Positions 39,049 to 49,000 of a stretch of 64,000 nt of DNA are shown here, piece by piece (within the stretch, counting starts at the first letter, position 1; every line of letters starts with the position of its first letter). The translations under genes and the position numbers were made by a program. The notes below the pieces were generated by a model. The model made no database searches. It saw only the letters and a program-made list of their open reading frames with translations, and was not told the origin of the DNA. Source of the stretch: Bacteroidales bacterium (GTDB lineage Bacteria; Bacteroidota; Bacteroidia; Bacteroidales; F082). The stretch spans positions 1 through 64,000 of the forward strand of contig WGCY01000001.1 in the NCBI GenBank assembly GCA_015493525.1. Reading direction: 5' to 3'.

Positions 39049-42000
39049 TTATTTCTTCTGTTTGTTCTGTTTTTTTGCGCCGGATGACTTTTCTGCCGGC
39101 AATGCGGCCAGTTTTTTCCCGGCCAGTTGTTTCAGGTCGTTTCCCGGATAATTGGCCACAATGCTTTTTAATGTTTGGCGTGCCTGAAAAATATTTCCCC
39201 GTTTCACATAAACGTCTGCCAGCAAAATAAATCCTTTGGCAACCCAATAAGGTTCGGCAGAATATTTGTCGGACAGCGCGTAAACCAGCTTTTCCGTTGT
39301 GTCGTATTTTTTGTTGTCAAAGCTCATCAAAGCGAGGTAATATTTTGATTCGGCACCACGGTATCCCTTGCTTAAATTGTCTGTGATGGTAAATTCCCGT
39401 TTTGCCGTTTCCCTGTTTCCGGCTTTCCAGGCTGCTTTCGCCAACACATAATGTGCGTAAACTGTCTGGTCTTCGCTCACTTCCGGCATGCGGATAAGTT
39501 CTTCCGCAGCCCGGGCGGCATGGCTGAGGTTTCCCGAAAGGAAAGCAGCCCGCATTTGCCCATCTACGGCCTCCAGTTTTAACGAGGGATCATCGGTTAT
39601 TGCCTGTACTTTCTGATAGTTGTCGGCTGCTTTCACAAACTCCCTGCGGGCATATTCCATGCGTGCAGTTTTTACCAGTGCGGGCAAGGTGTAGTCATTC
39701 TCAGGCCAGGCGATAATCTTTCCAAAATAACTGAGTGCCTGCGTTGTGTCTTTCTGCCGGGCATAACATTCGGCAAGGTAGTGCCACGATTTAAGCAGAA
39801 AACCACCTTTGGGGTACTGCCGAAGGTAGTTTTTCAGGGCAGTTTCGGCTTTGGGGCAGTTTCCGGCAAGGTAAGCATCTTCGCCTGCCGAGAATGTGAG
39901 TGAATCCTCCTGGCTTTGAGAAATCTGGACAAAATTCAGTGTGCGGGCGTAAGCAATGTAAGCCGAAAGATTTCCCTGGTCCTTGTATATACTTTCGAGC
40001 GTGCCGAGGGCCACACGTGCTTCCCCGGAAGCCGGGTAGTCGGCAATGACCTTTTTCAACTCGCTTATGGCCAGGTCGTATTGGTCGTTTTTGTAATAAA
40101 GCAGCCCCATTTTTATCCTCGCCATACGGGCATAACTGCTGGCAGGTTTTTCCCGGACAATACGCCTGAAAAAGGCAATTCCCTCGCGGGGCTGGTTCAG
40201 TGTTGTGGCATAGGTAGTCGCCATGTCATACAACGCTTTGGTATAGTAATACGATTGAGGATATTGATTAATAAGCTGTTGTAAAACCTTGATTTTTTTG
40301 GCAAATTGTGTTTGTGCGCCATAACAAAAAGCCTCTTCGTATAAGGCATAGTCGGCATTTCGGCCTGATGCTGCAATAACTTTTTGGTACCACGGATGGG
40401 CTTGGGCATATTTTTCCATGAGTGTGTAGCTGTCGGCAATACGCAGTTGCGCATCTGATGTCATGGAAGGATTGTTGAAATGCCGGTTCAGAAACCGTTT
40501 GAACCAAAGGATGGCCTGCGGATAATTTCTCTGTTTGAAATAGGTGTAAGCCAAATCGTAATAAGCGCGTGGGTAGAGATTTATTGTGGTTGCCCCCCGG
40601 TTTGTCAGGAAAACCTTGTACATCTTTGATGCTAGGGGATATTGTTTCAGCTGGTAGTAACAACTGGCTTCCCAATAGAGGCTTTTCAAGCGTATTTCGG
40701 GGTCGCTGCTGTATTTCGCCGCTTTTTTAAAATAGGTTAAGGCCCTGCCAAAATTTTTCCGGTTGAAAAAATCGGTAGCCTGTGTGAAAGCCAGTTTCTG
40801 ATAAGCTACCTGTAAACTTTTCTGCTGGACACCCGATTTTTCGATGGACACAAGGGCGGCCATATTGTTGTGCGTATTCACATAAAGCTGTGCCAGCAGT
40901 GCAGCCGCTTCGCTGCGCCACGATTGGTTTACTTCCGGGTTATTTACAAAACCCTGCACCAGGGCAATGGCATCGTGGTTACGGTCGCCTTTCTGCCGTA
41001 TGCTCACACGGGCGTAGGCCAGCATGGATTGCGCCCCGGTTTCATTGGCTTTCCCCATTTTATAAGCCGAAACAAAGGCATTTTGGGCAGCTGCAGGCCG
41101 GGCTGTTTTCAGATAACACTGTCCGAGATAATACGAGGCATTTTGTGCCACCGGCCCTCCCGCATCGACAGTACGCTGGAAATTATAAATCGCTTCGGCG
41201 TATTTCTGATTTTTAAAATAGGTATATCCCAGCCGGTAAGCCTCCTCCGGTTTGATGCTGCTGCGTGCCAGATTTTCATAGGCCATGAAGTAGGGCAGGG
41301 CTGATCCGAAGTTGTTCAGGTTATAGAAACTGTTGGCTATCAACCTGTTCATTTCCGGTTTGATTTTATATTTGGCCAATGGCAGGTATTTCTTCCCCAG
41401 TTCAATTACTTTGTTATAGGCTTTCTGCTGGTAATAAATGTGCATCAGATAGATAGGAATAGTTTTCCGGAAACGCGGGTCGTCTTTTATGAGTGAAAAA
41501 GCTTTCAGTGCCCCTTTGTAGTTTTTCAGCTCATACTGCGTGTAGCCGTAATAATAAGCCGCCGGCACAGCATACGGGCCTTTCGTGCCCATGACCTTTT
41601 GGAAAAGGGCCATGGCTTCATCGGCCTTCTTTCGCTTCAGCAGGCAGTAGCCTTTTTTGTAGTCATATTCCAGCCTTTGGTGTGCATTCAGGTCCTCTTC
41701 CCCGATATTTTCAAATACCTTTAACGCCTGGCTGTAAAACCGGTTGTCGAAATAGGAAACGCCCATGGAGAATTTCACGGAAGGCAGCCAAACACTTTCC
41801 GGGTAATCGCTGAGGAAGCGGCTGAGGCGTACCATGGCATCCGTTTCGTTCATCTTTACGGCTGAGGAGGCAGCATAATAAGCGGCATTTTCTGCTTTCA
41901 GGTTTTGTTTCTCCGGCGACCGGCTTAAATAAAGGTCAAACATTTGTCCGGCAGCACCGTAGTTTTCTTTCTGATAAAGCTCCATGGCTTTGCGGTAAAT

Positions 42001-42105
42001 GTTGTCCGGCGATTGATAAAAATCGGTTTCCTGTGCCCATGCCCCTCCAAGCATTCCAAGAAAAAGAAGAAGGAAAAATACTGGTTTACAGTGGTTTATT
42101 TTCAT
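39049..42105 (-). CDS. Large periplasmic tetratricopeptide-repeat protein
   Basis: 1018 residues with a signal peptide (FFLLLFLGMLGGAWAQ) and then TPR units along almost the whole length: repeats with the W/L-G-Y-A-F-A-P-like pattern such as AEAIYNFQRTVDAG, GRALTYFKKAAKY and DLAISELKKVIADYPASG. It resembles YbgF/BamD-like scaffold proteins but is far longer. It probably holds envelope partners together. It is co-transcribed with the downstream barrel protein. The partners are unknown. Confidence 0.88.
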   Translation of the reverse strand: MKINHCKPVFFLLLFLGMLGGAWAQETDFYQSPDNIYRKAMELYQKENYGAAGQMFDLYLSRSPEKQNLKAENAAYYAASSAVKMNETDAMVRLSRFLSDYPESVWLPSVKFSMGVSYFDNRFYSQALKVFENIGEEDLNAHQRLEYDYKKGYCLLKRKKADEAMALFQKVMGTKGPYAVPAAYYYGYTQYELKNYKGALKAFSLIKDDPRFRKTIPIYLMHIYYQQKAYNKVIELGKKYLPLAKYKIKPEMNRLIANSFYNLNNFGSALPYFMAYENLARSSIKPEEAYRLGYTYFKNQKYAEAIYNFQRTVDAGGPVAQNASYYLGQCYLKTARPAAAQNAFVSAYKMGKANETGAQSMLAYARVSIRQKGDRNHDAIALVQGFVNNPEVNQSWRSEAAALLAQLYVNTHNNMAALVSIEKSGVQQKSLQVAYQKLAFTQATDFFNRKNFGRALTYFKKAAKYSSDPEIRLKSLYWEASCYYQLKQYPLASKMYKVFLTNRGATTINLYPRAYYDLAYTYFKQRNYPQAILWFKRFLNRHFNNPSMTSDAQLRIADSYTLMEKYAQAHPWYQKVIAASGRNADYALYEEAFCYGAQTQFAKKIKVLQQLINQYPQSYYYTKALYDMATTYATTLNQPREGIAFFRRIVREKPASSYARMARIKMGLLYYKNDQYDLAISELKKVIADYPASGEARVALGTLESIYKDQGNLSAYIAYARTLNFVQISQSQEDSLTFSAGEDAYLAGNCPKAETALKNYLRQYPKGGFLLKSWHYLAECYARQKDTTQALSYFGKIIAWPENDYTLPALVKTARMEYARREFVKAADNYQKVQAITDDPSLKLEAVDGQMRAAFLSGNLSHAARAAEELIRMPEVSEDQTVYAHYVLAKAAWKAGNRETAKREFTITDNLSKGYRGAESKYYLALMSFDNKKYDTTEKLVYALSDKYSAEPYWVAKGFILLADVYVKRGNIFQARQTLKSIVANYPGNDLKQLAGKKLAALPAEKSSGAKKQNKQKK

Positions 42106-42403
42106 GCGGTTGAGTCAATAATAATATTTTAAAAATAGATAGAATCCTGTTTTTAACATACTCGAAAAACAGAACTTATCAACATGCAATAGTGAAACGT
42201 TTGAAAGCCGGAAATGTTATTTGTGCCGGAAATAATTGCCCGTAGATTTCATTGGGGGGAGCCACGAATGCACGATTTTTTCTTTTCGGATAAAAAAGCT
42301 TCTTCAATTTCATTCGTGAATTTGTAGCTGTTATAATTTGTGGCACTAAATAACAGATAAGAATATTGAAAATCACGTGGCTGTTGTTAATTTTCTATTT
42401 TTC
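42106..42403. other. Gene-free stretch with an imperfect inverted repeat
   Basis: About 300 bases between divergent units. GCCACGAATGCACGA (42260-42274) faces CATTCGTGAATTTGTAGC (near 42312-42330), an imperfect palindrome that may be a dispersed repeat or structured DNA. A smaller pair, CTGTTTTT and AAAAACAG (42148-42174), lies nearby. A 65-codon frame here has no coding character and is rejected. Confidence 0.3.
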
Positions 42404-42411
42404 TACCTTTG
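42404..42411 (+). promoter_or_regulatory. Candidate -7 box for lplA
   Basis: TACCTTTG matches TAnnTTTG and ends 12 bases before the ATG at 42424. It covers the TTG at 42409, which therefore cannot be the start. Confidence 0.55.
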
Positions 42412-42423
42412 TCCGCAAATAGA

Positions 42424-43380
42424 ATGGCCATGATTTTTATCCGGCGACCACAGACTGATCCTTATTTTAACCTTGCTGCCGAGGAGTATTTCCTGAAGAA
42501 CAGTCGTCAGGATGTGCTTATGCTGTGGCGAAGTGAGCCTTCGGTGGTGGTGGGCAAACATCAGAATGTAATGGCTGAGGTAAATATGGATTTTGTGCAC
42601 GAAAACGATATTCCGGTCATCCGGCGTATCTCCGGCGGCGGCACGGTTTACCACGATTTGGGAAACATTAACCTGACGCATATCTCCGTTTCCCGCAAGA
42701 CGGACCGGCTCGTTGATTTCCATGAATTTACAAAGCCTGTTGTTGATTTCCTGAAACAGTTTCATCTCGAAGTACAATTTGAAGGGAAAAATAACCTCAC
42801 GCTCCATGGCAAAAAATTCTCCGGCAATGCGGCACATGTCTTCAAAAACAGGGTCGTGCATCACGGCACATTTCTTTACAAAACGGATTTGGACAGGCTG
42901 GAAAATGTGGTTCATCCCGGCAACAGCCACATTACCGACAAATCCATAAAGTCTGTCCGTGCCTCGGTGGGAAATATCTCCGACTGTATGGAAAATCCAA
43001 TGACTACGGAAAAATTTATGCAGCAATGGGAACTGTTTTTAAAGGACTTTTATCATATCGGCACAACGGTTGATATGACAGCAGGGGAGAGGCGGCCCAT
43101 CGAAAAACTTGTGCGGGAAAAATACAGCCAATGGGAATGGAACCGGGGCTATTCTCCAAAGTATCGCATTGACCAGGAGCGGAATACGGAATATGGAAAA
43201 TTTCAGGTAGCTTTGGAGGTAAAAGAGGGAAAAATAGACTTCATAAAGTTGGTTTTTGAAGGTAAACAGCTGCTTAAAATTGAGCAAAAATTACTGGGCC
43301 GCAAACATGATAAACCTGACTTACGAAAAGCACTGGCGGAAAACCGTTTTTCGGAAGTCATCATCAATACATTATTTTAA
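42424..43380 (+). CDS. lplA: Lipoate--protein ligase
   Basis: Attaches lipoate to the E2 and H proteins of 2-oxoacid dehydrogenases and the glycine-cleavage system. 318 residues (an ATG two codons later is an alternative start). Motifs: DPYFNLAAEEYFLKN, RISGGGTVYHDLGNINL (the lipoyl-AMP binding RRSGGGTVYHD-like motif) and GKKFSGNAAHV with the catalytic Lys. The C-terminal domain of LplA is also present (FEGKQLLKIEQ). The next gene starts at the base after its stop. Confidence 0.93.
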   Translation: MAMIFIRRPQTDPYFNLAAEEYFLKNSRQDVLMLWRSEPSVVVGKHQNVMAEVNMDFVHENDIPVIRRISGGGTVYHDLGNINLTHISVSRKTDRLVDFHEFTKPVVDFLKQFHLEVQFEGKNNLTLHGKKFSGNAAHVFKNRVVHHGTFLYKTDLDRLENVVHPGNSHITDKSIKSVRASVGNISDCMENPMTTEKFMQQWELFLKDFYHIGTTVDMTAGERRPIEKLVREKYSQWEWNRGYSPKYRIDQERNTEYGKFQVALEVKEGKIDFIKLVFEGKQLLKIEQKLLGRKHDKPDLRKALAENRFSEVIINTLF

Positions 43381-46362
43381 ATGAAAGAAGAAGAGATGCG
43401 CATATTGGAAAAACTCACTGTTTTTCAACGGGATTTTCAGGGCGAAATATTGGCCGATGATGCCATTCGGCTTATGTATGCCACCGATGCATCGGCTTAT
43501 CGCGAGGTACCGCTGGCGGTAACCTACCCCAAAAACAACGATGACCTGAAAAAGCTTATCCTGTTTGCCCGGGAAAATCACACTTCGCTTATCCCGCGAA
43601 CCGCAGGGACATCCCTTGCCGGGCAGGTAGTTGGTTCGGGAATTGTGGTAGATATTTCCAAACATTTTGGTAAAATACTGGAAATCAATGTGAAAGAACA
43701 TTGGGTTCGGGTGCAGCCCGGTGTTGTCCTTGATGAGCTGAACAAAATTCTGGCTCCCAAAGGGTTGTTTTTTGGGCCGGAGACTTCCACCTCCAGCCGC
43801 TGCATGATGAGCGGTATGTTGGGAAATAATTCCTGTGGTGCCCACGCGCTGGTGTATGGTAGCACACGCGACCATACTTTGGAGGTAAAAACGTTGCTGA
43901 GCGATGGCAGCGAAGCTGTTTTCGGGCCACTTACCCCGGAGCAATTTAAACAAAAATGCGAACTTCCCTCTTTCGAAGGGAAGCTTTATCGCCAGATGAA
44001 AGAGATGCTGGGGGATGAAAAAGTCCGTGAAGAGATTATCCGCCAGTTTCCCCATCCTGAATTGAAAAGGCGCAACACGGGATATGCACTGGACTTGCTG
44101 TTGCAAACGGACCCGTTTGTACATAATAAAGTCCCGTTCAACTTTTCGCGGCTGCTTGCCGGTTCGGAAGGGACGCTGGCCCTGACCACGGAGATAAAGC
44201 TAAACCTTGTCCCGCTTCCTTTGCCGGCGAAAGCACTTGTGTGCGTACATCTCGACACGGTGGCCGAATCGCTGAAAGCCAATCTTATAGCTTTGAAATT
44301 TGCGCCTTATTCCATTGAGCTGATGGACCGTACCATCCTGGAACTTACCCGTGAAAATATTGAGCAACGGAAAAACCGGTTTTTTGTTAAAGGCAGTCCG
44401 GGTGCCATCCTGATTGTGGAATTTGCGGAAGCTGACATGGCCGAAACAGACAAAAAGGCGAAAGCGTTGGAAGCTGCCCTGAAAGAGCAAAAACTGGGTT
44501 ATCATTTTCCGGTGGTTAAAGGCCGGCAGATGGATCTTGTGTGGGATTTGCGGAAAGCAGGCCTGGGTATCCTCAACAACATGCCGGGCGATGCCAAACC
44601 TGTTCCCGTGACGGAAGATACGGCTGTCCTGCCTGAGGTGCTCCCCGATTATATTGCTGAGTTTGAAGAGACAATTCTTCATAAATATGGCAAAGAGGTG
44701 GTCTATTACGCCCATATCTCTACCGGAGAGTTGCACATTCGTCCGGTTTTGAACCTGAAAAATCCGGATGATGTGGAGCTTTTCTATAAAATAGGCAGGG
44801 AAACGGCTTTGCTCGTCAAGAAATACCGTGGCTCGCTAAGCGGCGAGCATGGCGATGGACGGCTGCGGGGCGAATTTATCCCGCTCATGGTGGGCGACAA
44901 GGTGTATGGCCTTTTTAAGGAGGTAAAGAGAAACTGGGATCCGCAAAATATCTTTAACCCGGGTAAGATTACGGATACGCCGCGCATGAATACCAGCCTG
45001 CGCTATGAACCCGGACAGGAAACACCGGAAATAAAAACATGGTTTGATTTCTCTAAAGACCTTGGTGTCGTGCGTGCTGCTGAAAAATGCAATGGCACAG
45101 GGCTTTGCCGTAAATCGGCAGTCATGGGCGGAACCATGTGCCCCAGCTATATGGCCACCCGCGACGAAGACAAAACCACCCGCGCCCGCGCCAATATTTT
45201 GCGGGAGTTCATCAGCAAGCCGGGGCAGAAAAATCCGTTTGACCACGAAGAGATATACCATGCCCTGGACCTTTGCCTCATGTGTAAGGCCTGTAAATCG
45301 GAATGTCCTTCAAGTGTGGACATGACCAAGCTGAAAGCCGAGTTTCTGCAACATTACTACGATGCACATGGCGTTCCGCTGCGTTCGCGGCTCATCGCCA
45401 ATATTGCCAAAGTGAACCGCCTGGGCAGCCTGATGCCCCCAGTGTATAATTTCGTCCAGAAAAATAAATTTATTTCGCGGCTTAATGCCAAAATACTGGG
45501 CTTTGCACCCCAACGCCATTTCCCGTTGTTGTCGAGAATTCCGTTGGACAAATGGTTTCAGAAAAATAACGGCCAATGGAATAACCACCCTTTTCCCAAT
45601 GGCAAAGTCTATCTGTTCAATGATGAATTTACCCGTTTTAACGATACCGATACGGGCATTAAAGCCATTATGCTGCTGACCAAACTGGGCTATCAGGTAG
45701 TACTCCCGCATCATTTGGAGAGTGCCCGGACCTATCTTTCCAAGGGGTTGGTGAAGAAAGCCAAGGCCATTGCCGACGCCAACATCCGGTTGTTGAAAGA
45801 CAAAATCACGGCAGAAACGCCACTTGTGGGTATCGAACCTTCGGCCATTCTTACTTTTCGTGACGAATATCTGGAACTGTCCGACAAAAATCTACGGGAA
45901 CCGGCCAAAAAACTGGCAGAAAACTCGCTGATGATAGACGAATTTCTGGAAAAAGAAATGAAAAAAGGAAAAATTCAAAAAGAGCAGTTTACCACGGCGA
46001 AGAAACACATTAAGCTCCACGGACATTGTCACCAAAAATCGCTGGCTTCCACCAAGCCCACACTTTTTGTGTTAGGTTTCCCGGAAAATTACACGGTGGA
46101 AGAGATCCCCTCGGGATGTTGTGGCATGGCGGGTGCTTTTGGCTACGAAAAAGAGCATTATGACCTTTCCATGAAAGTGGGCGAACTGGTGTTGTTTCCG
46201 GCAGTGAGGAACAGCAGCCAGGAGACGCTGATTGCTGCACCGGGTACCTCCTGCCGCCATCAAATTAAGGATGGAACCAACAGGACGGCTTTGCATCCCG
46301 TTGAGATACTGTACGATGCACTTGTGGAAACAGAAAAGATAAAAAGTACGTTGTATGAATAG
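43381..46362 (+). CDS. Fused FAD-linked oxidase and Fe-S oxidoreductase (GlcD/GlcF- or Dld-like)
   Basis: 993 residues. The N-terminal FAD_binding_4 domain (about 40-200: LIPRTAGTSLAGQVVGSG, GNNSCGAHALVYG) and FAD-oxidase C domain (about 230-530, with SGEHGDGRLRGEF) match D-lactate/glycolate dehydrogenases. Ferredoxin-type Cys clusters follow (CNGTGLCRKSAVMGGTMCP and CLMCKACKSECP), then a CCG domain (HGHCHQKSL, SGCCGMAGAFG). Such one-chain fusions oxidise 2-hydroxy acids and pass electrons to quinone or other carriers. The exact substrate is not predictable. It overlaps the HypD-like gene by eight bases and is coupled to lplA. Confidence 0.92.
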   Translation: MKEEEMRILEKLTVFQRDFQGEILADDAIRLMYATDASAYREVPLAVTYPKNNDDLKKLILFARENHTSLIPRTAGTSLAGQVVGSGIVVDISKHFGKILEINVKEHWVRVQPGVVLDELNKILAPKGLFFGPETSTSSRCMMSGMLGNNSCGAHALVYGSTRDHTLEVKTLLSDGSEAVFGPLTPEQFKQKCELPSFEGKLYRQMKEMLGDEKVREEIIRQFPHPELKRRNTGYALDLLLQTDPFVHNKVPFNFSRLLAGSEGTLALTTEIKLNLVPLPLPAKALVCVHLDTVAESLKANLIALKFAPYSIELMDRTILELTRENIEQRKNRFFVKGSPGAILIVEFAEADMAETDKKAKALEAALKEQKLGYHFPVVKGRQMDLVWDLRKAGLGILNNMPGDAKPVPVTEDTAVLPEVLPDYIAEFEETILHKYGKEVVYYAHISTGELHIRPVLNLKNPDDVELFYKIGRETALLVKKYRGSLSGEHGDGRLRGEFIPLMVGDKVYGLFKEVKRNWDPQNIFNPGKITDTPRMNTSLRYEPGQETPEIKTWFDFSKDLGVVRAAEKCNGTGLCRKSAVMGGTMCPSYMATRDEDKTTRARANILREFISKPGQKNPFDHEEIYHALDLCLMCKACKSECPSSVDMTKLKAEFLQHYYDAHGVPLRSRLIANIAKVNRLGSLMPPVYNFVQKNKFISRLNAKILGFAPQRHFPLLSRIPLDKWFQKNNGQWNNHPFPNGKVYLFNDEFTRFNDTDTGIKAIMLLTKLGYQVVLPHHLESARTYLSKGLVKKAKAIADANIRLLKDKITAETPLVGIEPSAILTFRDEYLELSDKNLREPAKKLAENSLMIDEFLEKEMKKGKIQKEQFTTAKKHIKLHGHCHQKSLASTKPTLFVLGFPENYTVEEIPSGCCGMAGAFGYEKEHYDLSMKVGELVLFPAVRNSSQETLIAAPGTSCRHQIKDGTNRTALHPVEILYDALVETEKIKSTLYE

Positions 46363-47440
46363 CCAGGGTTCGGTTTATGCGGATGAAAAACAGCGGGCAT
46401 TGCTAACCGGAATAGAAAAGGGCCTTCACGATCCGATACACATTTTGGCAGCTTGCAGTGGGTACAAAGTTTCCGTGCAGAAACATCATCTCCAACGGCT
46501 GTTGCCGCCATTGGCCCATATTCATTATGGCCCGGGATGTTCGGCATGCCTTGTGCTTCCCACCTTTGTCGATAAACTGCTTGCCTATGCCAAAAGGAGC
46601 AACGTCATTGTTGCCACTTATGCTGATTTGCTGGGTATTCCGGGTTCTGTGTCTACTTTGGAAAAGGCACGAACCGCCGGTGCGGACATTCGGGTGATTA
46701 ACAGCGTTTGGGATGCGTTGCTGCTGGCGAAGAAAAACCGCAGAAAGCGCATTGTGTTTCCGGCAACGGGCTTCGAGTCGGCGGCATCGGCTACGGCAGC
46801 AGGAATTCTGCAAGCCAAAGTGGCTGGAATATTTAATGTTCAGGTGCTTTCAGGCCATAAACGTATCCTTGCCGGGATGGAGGCCCTGTTACAACGCGAT
46901 AATATTGCTGTTGATGGCATAATGAGTTCGGGAAGGGTGGCAGCCAGTATGGGAGCTGATTATTTTCGTGTGGTTACCGAGAAGTATCATAAGCCTCAGG
47001 TAATCAGTGGTTATGAACCTGATGAGATACTGGGGGCCATTCTCCACCTTGTTCAGCAGAGGAATGGTAAATCGGCTGTTACGGAAAATTTGTTTCCTGC
47101 AGCGGTAACATCGCAAGGCAATTTGAAATCGCACGAACTCCTGGAGGAGGTTTTTGAACCTGTGGAAACGGAATGGGCCGGCTTTGGCAAGTTAGAGAAA
47201 AGCGGGTTAAGCATCAAAGAAGCCTACCGGATGTTTGATGCCGAAAAAGTTTTTTTTGATGTGGAAACATCCAAACCGGTTTTGCCGGAAGGATGCCTTT
47301 GCGGCGAAATAATGCGGGGTGAGAAGTTGCCATCAGATTGTCCTTTTTTTTGCAAAAGCTGTAACCCCGTTAATGCTGTCGGTGCCTGCATGTATTCGCA
47401 GGAAGGCCCGTGCCGGGTAGATTTTCTTTACCGGCAATAA
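46355..47440 (+). CDS. HypD-like protein
   Basis: 361 residues related to HypD, which with HypC assembles the Fe(CN)2CO group of [NiFe]-hydrogenases. Retained are GPGCSACL (the HypD GPGCxxC pair), FPATGFESAASATA, SGRVAASMGADYF, and a C-terminal cluster-binding set CPFFCKSCNPVNAVGACMYS followed by one more Cys. The usual CG(T/G)H catalytic motif is replaced by CSGYK: the Cys stays but the conserved His is gone. No hydrogenase or other hyp gene is in the window. It may be a HypD paralogue with another task, perhaps linked to the overlapping oxidoreductase. Confidence 0.82.
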   Translation: MNSQGSVYADEKQRALLTGIEKGLHDPIHILAACSGYKVSVQKHHLQRLLPPLAHIHYGPGCSACLVLPTFVDKLLAYAKRSNVIVATYADLLGIPGSVSTLEKARTAGADIRVINSVWDALLLAKKNRRKRIVFPATGFESAASATAAGILQAKVAGIFNVQVLSGHKRILAGMEALLQRDNIAVDGIMSSGRVAASMGADYFRVVTEKYHKPQVISGYEPDEILGAILHLVQQRNGKSAVTENLFPAAVTSQGNLKSHELLEEVFEPVETEWAGFGKLEKSGLSIKEAYRMFDAEKVFFDVETSKPVLPEGCLCGEIMRGEKLPSDCPFFCKSCNPVNAVGACMYSQEGPCRVDFLYRQ

Positions 47441-47446
47441 GCATGA

Positions 47447-48916
47447 TTATTCAAAGCTAAACCATTTTTTAATCAACGCATCCCGATTTTCCTCTTCGCG
47501 ATGGTAAAATTCATTGGTGATGGCATCATAATGATAGTCTTTTGCCCATTCTTTATGGTTTTCGGCAATCTGTTTTACCGCATCGATAATAATATCCAAT
47601 TCGTCATCTTTCATGGTAGGGTGGAGGGAGACACGGACAAACCCCGGTTTTTTGGAGTGGTCACCGGCATTAATCATGGCAGTAATACGGTGTGATTCTT
47701 CTTTTCCTATGCCAAGCAAGATATGGCCGTAAGTGCCGGCACAGGCACAACCGCCGCGTACCTGAACGCCAAAACGGTCGTTCAATAGTTTCACCACCAG
47801 GTTGTAATGCACGTTGTCCATGTAAAATGAGAATATGCCCAGCCGTTCTTTGATATTTTCGGCCAGGATATGCACTCCGGGTATCCCTTCAAAACCCTCG
47901 AAAGCTTTTTTTACCAGTTGAAGTTCCCGTTCACGGATAAGGTCAGTGTCCATTTGTTCTTTTACCTCTATGGCCATTGCTGCACGCATGGCTTGCAGGA
48001 ATCCCGGTGTTCCGCCATCTTCGCGTAATTCTATATCGTCAAAATACATGTGCTCGCCCCACGGGTTTGTCCATTCCACTGTCCCGCCGCCCGGCTGGTC
48101 AGGTGCTTTGCGGTTGTACATCTTTTTGTTGAAAACAAGAACGCCGGGGCCACCCGGGCCGCCAAGAAATTTATGGGGAGAAAAGAAAACAGCATCAAGG
48201 TATTCCAAGGTATTTTCCGGATGCATGTCAATGTTTACATAAGGTGCCGAACCGGCGAAATCTACAAATGCCAGTCCGCCGTGTTCGTGCATAATTCCTG
48301 CCAGCTGGTGATAAGGTGGCTCAACACCGGTAATATTGGAACAGGCTGAAAATGAGCCGATTTTTACTTTCCGGTCAGCATATTTGGCCAACTGTTTACG
48401 CAATTCTTCAGGATTGACCCGGTTATTTTCATCCTGCTGCAGCAGAACCACATCGGCGATGGTCTCCAGCCAGGAGGTTTGGTTAGAATGGTGTTCCATG
48501 TGGGTGATGAAAACCACCGGCTTCTCTTTTTTGGGAATGCATTTCCTCTCTTCAAACGTAGCACAGTTTTTGAACCCGAGAATACGCTGGAGCTTGTTAA
48601 CTACTTCGGTCATGCCGAAACCGGCAGTGATAATGACATCGTCAGGCCCGGCATGGACATGCGCTTTTATTTTTGCGTGTGCGTACTGATAAGCTTTGGT
48701 CATCAAGGTGCCTGTTTCCGAAGTTTCGGTATGCGTATTGCCTACATAAGGCCCGATGACCTTGGCAATTTTCTCTTCAATGGGTGCATAGAGCCTCCCG
48801 CTGGCAACCCAGTCGGCATAAATCATTTTTTTTCTGCCGTAAGGCGTTTCAAAATACTGCTCGTTGCCGATGGTGTTTTTTCTGAATTTCTCAAAATATT
48901 CTTCCAGATTTTTCAT
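47447..48916 (-). CDS. Class V aminotransferase-fold PLP enzyme (cysteine-desulfurase-like)
   Basis: 489 residues (an ATG three codons upstream is possible). Features of the fold: THMEHHSNQTSW (near residue 140), FVDFAGSAPYVNIDMHP with the PLP-binding Asp, SPHKFLGGPGGPG with the Schiff-base Lys at about residue 249, and QVRGGCACAGTYGH with a Cys where cysteine desulfurases have their active-site loop. It is longer than SufS/IscS. A sulfur-transfer role is suggested by the Cys-rich leader peptide and terminator upstream, but an epimerase or lyase of the same fold cannot be excluded. It converges with the HypD-like gene. Confidence 0.85.
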   Translation of the reverse strand: MKNLEEYFEKFRKNTIGNEQYFETPYGRKKMIYADWVASGRLYAPIEEKIAKVIGPYVGNTHTETSETGTLMTKAYQYAHAKIKAHVHAGPDDVIITAGFGMTEVVNKLQRILGFKNCATFEERKCIPKKEKPVVFITHMEHHSNQTSWLETIADVVLLQQDENNRVNPEELRKQLAKYADRKVKIGSFSACSNITGVEPPYHQLAGIMHEHGGLAFVDFAGSAPYVNIDMHPENTLEYLDAVFFSPHKFLGGPGGPGVLVFNKKMYNRKAPDQPGGGTVEWTNPWGEHMYFDDIELREDGGTPGFLQAMRAAMAIEVKEQMDTDLIRERELQLVKKAFEGFEGIPGVHILAENIKERLGIFSFYMDNVHYNLVVKLLNDRFGVQVRGGCACAGTYGHILLGIGKEESHRITAMINAGDHSKKPGFVRVSLHPTMKDDELDIIIDAVKQIAENHKEWAKDYHYDAITNEFYHREEENRDALIKKWFSFE

Positions 48917-48953
48917 GCGCGTCATTTATTTTATGTTCAGGTAACAGCAGTAA

Positions 48954-48988
48954 ACAAAAAAACAGCCTTTTCCGGGGAAAAAGCTGTT
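48954..48988 (-). terminator. Putative attenuator terminator between leader peptide and PLP-enzyme gene
   Basis: On the - strand AACAGC plus a T-rich arm pairs with GGAAAA-GGCTGTT and is followed by at least five further T. It lies 12 bases past the stop of the 19-codon leader peptide and about 30 bases before the enzyme start, on the same strand, so it would end transcripts that do not read through. Confidence 0.7.
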
Positions 48989-49000
48989 TAAAATGATATA

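Noticed and set aside
42179-42376. A 65-codon - strand frame
   Set aside because: It has no coding character and crosses an imperfect palindrome.
42409-42423. TTG start for lplA
   Set aside because: The TTG forms part of the -7 box TACCTTTG, so it would not be in the mRNA.
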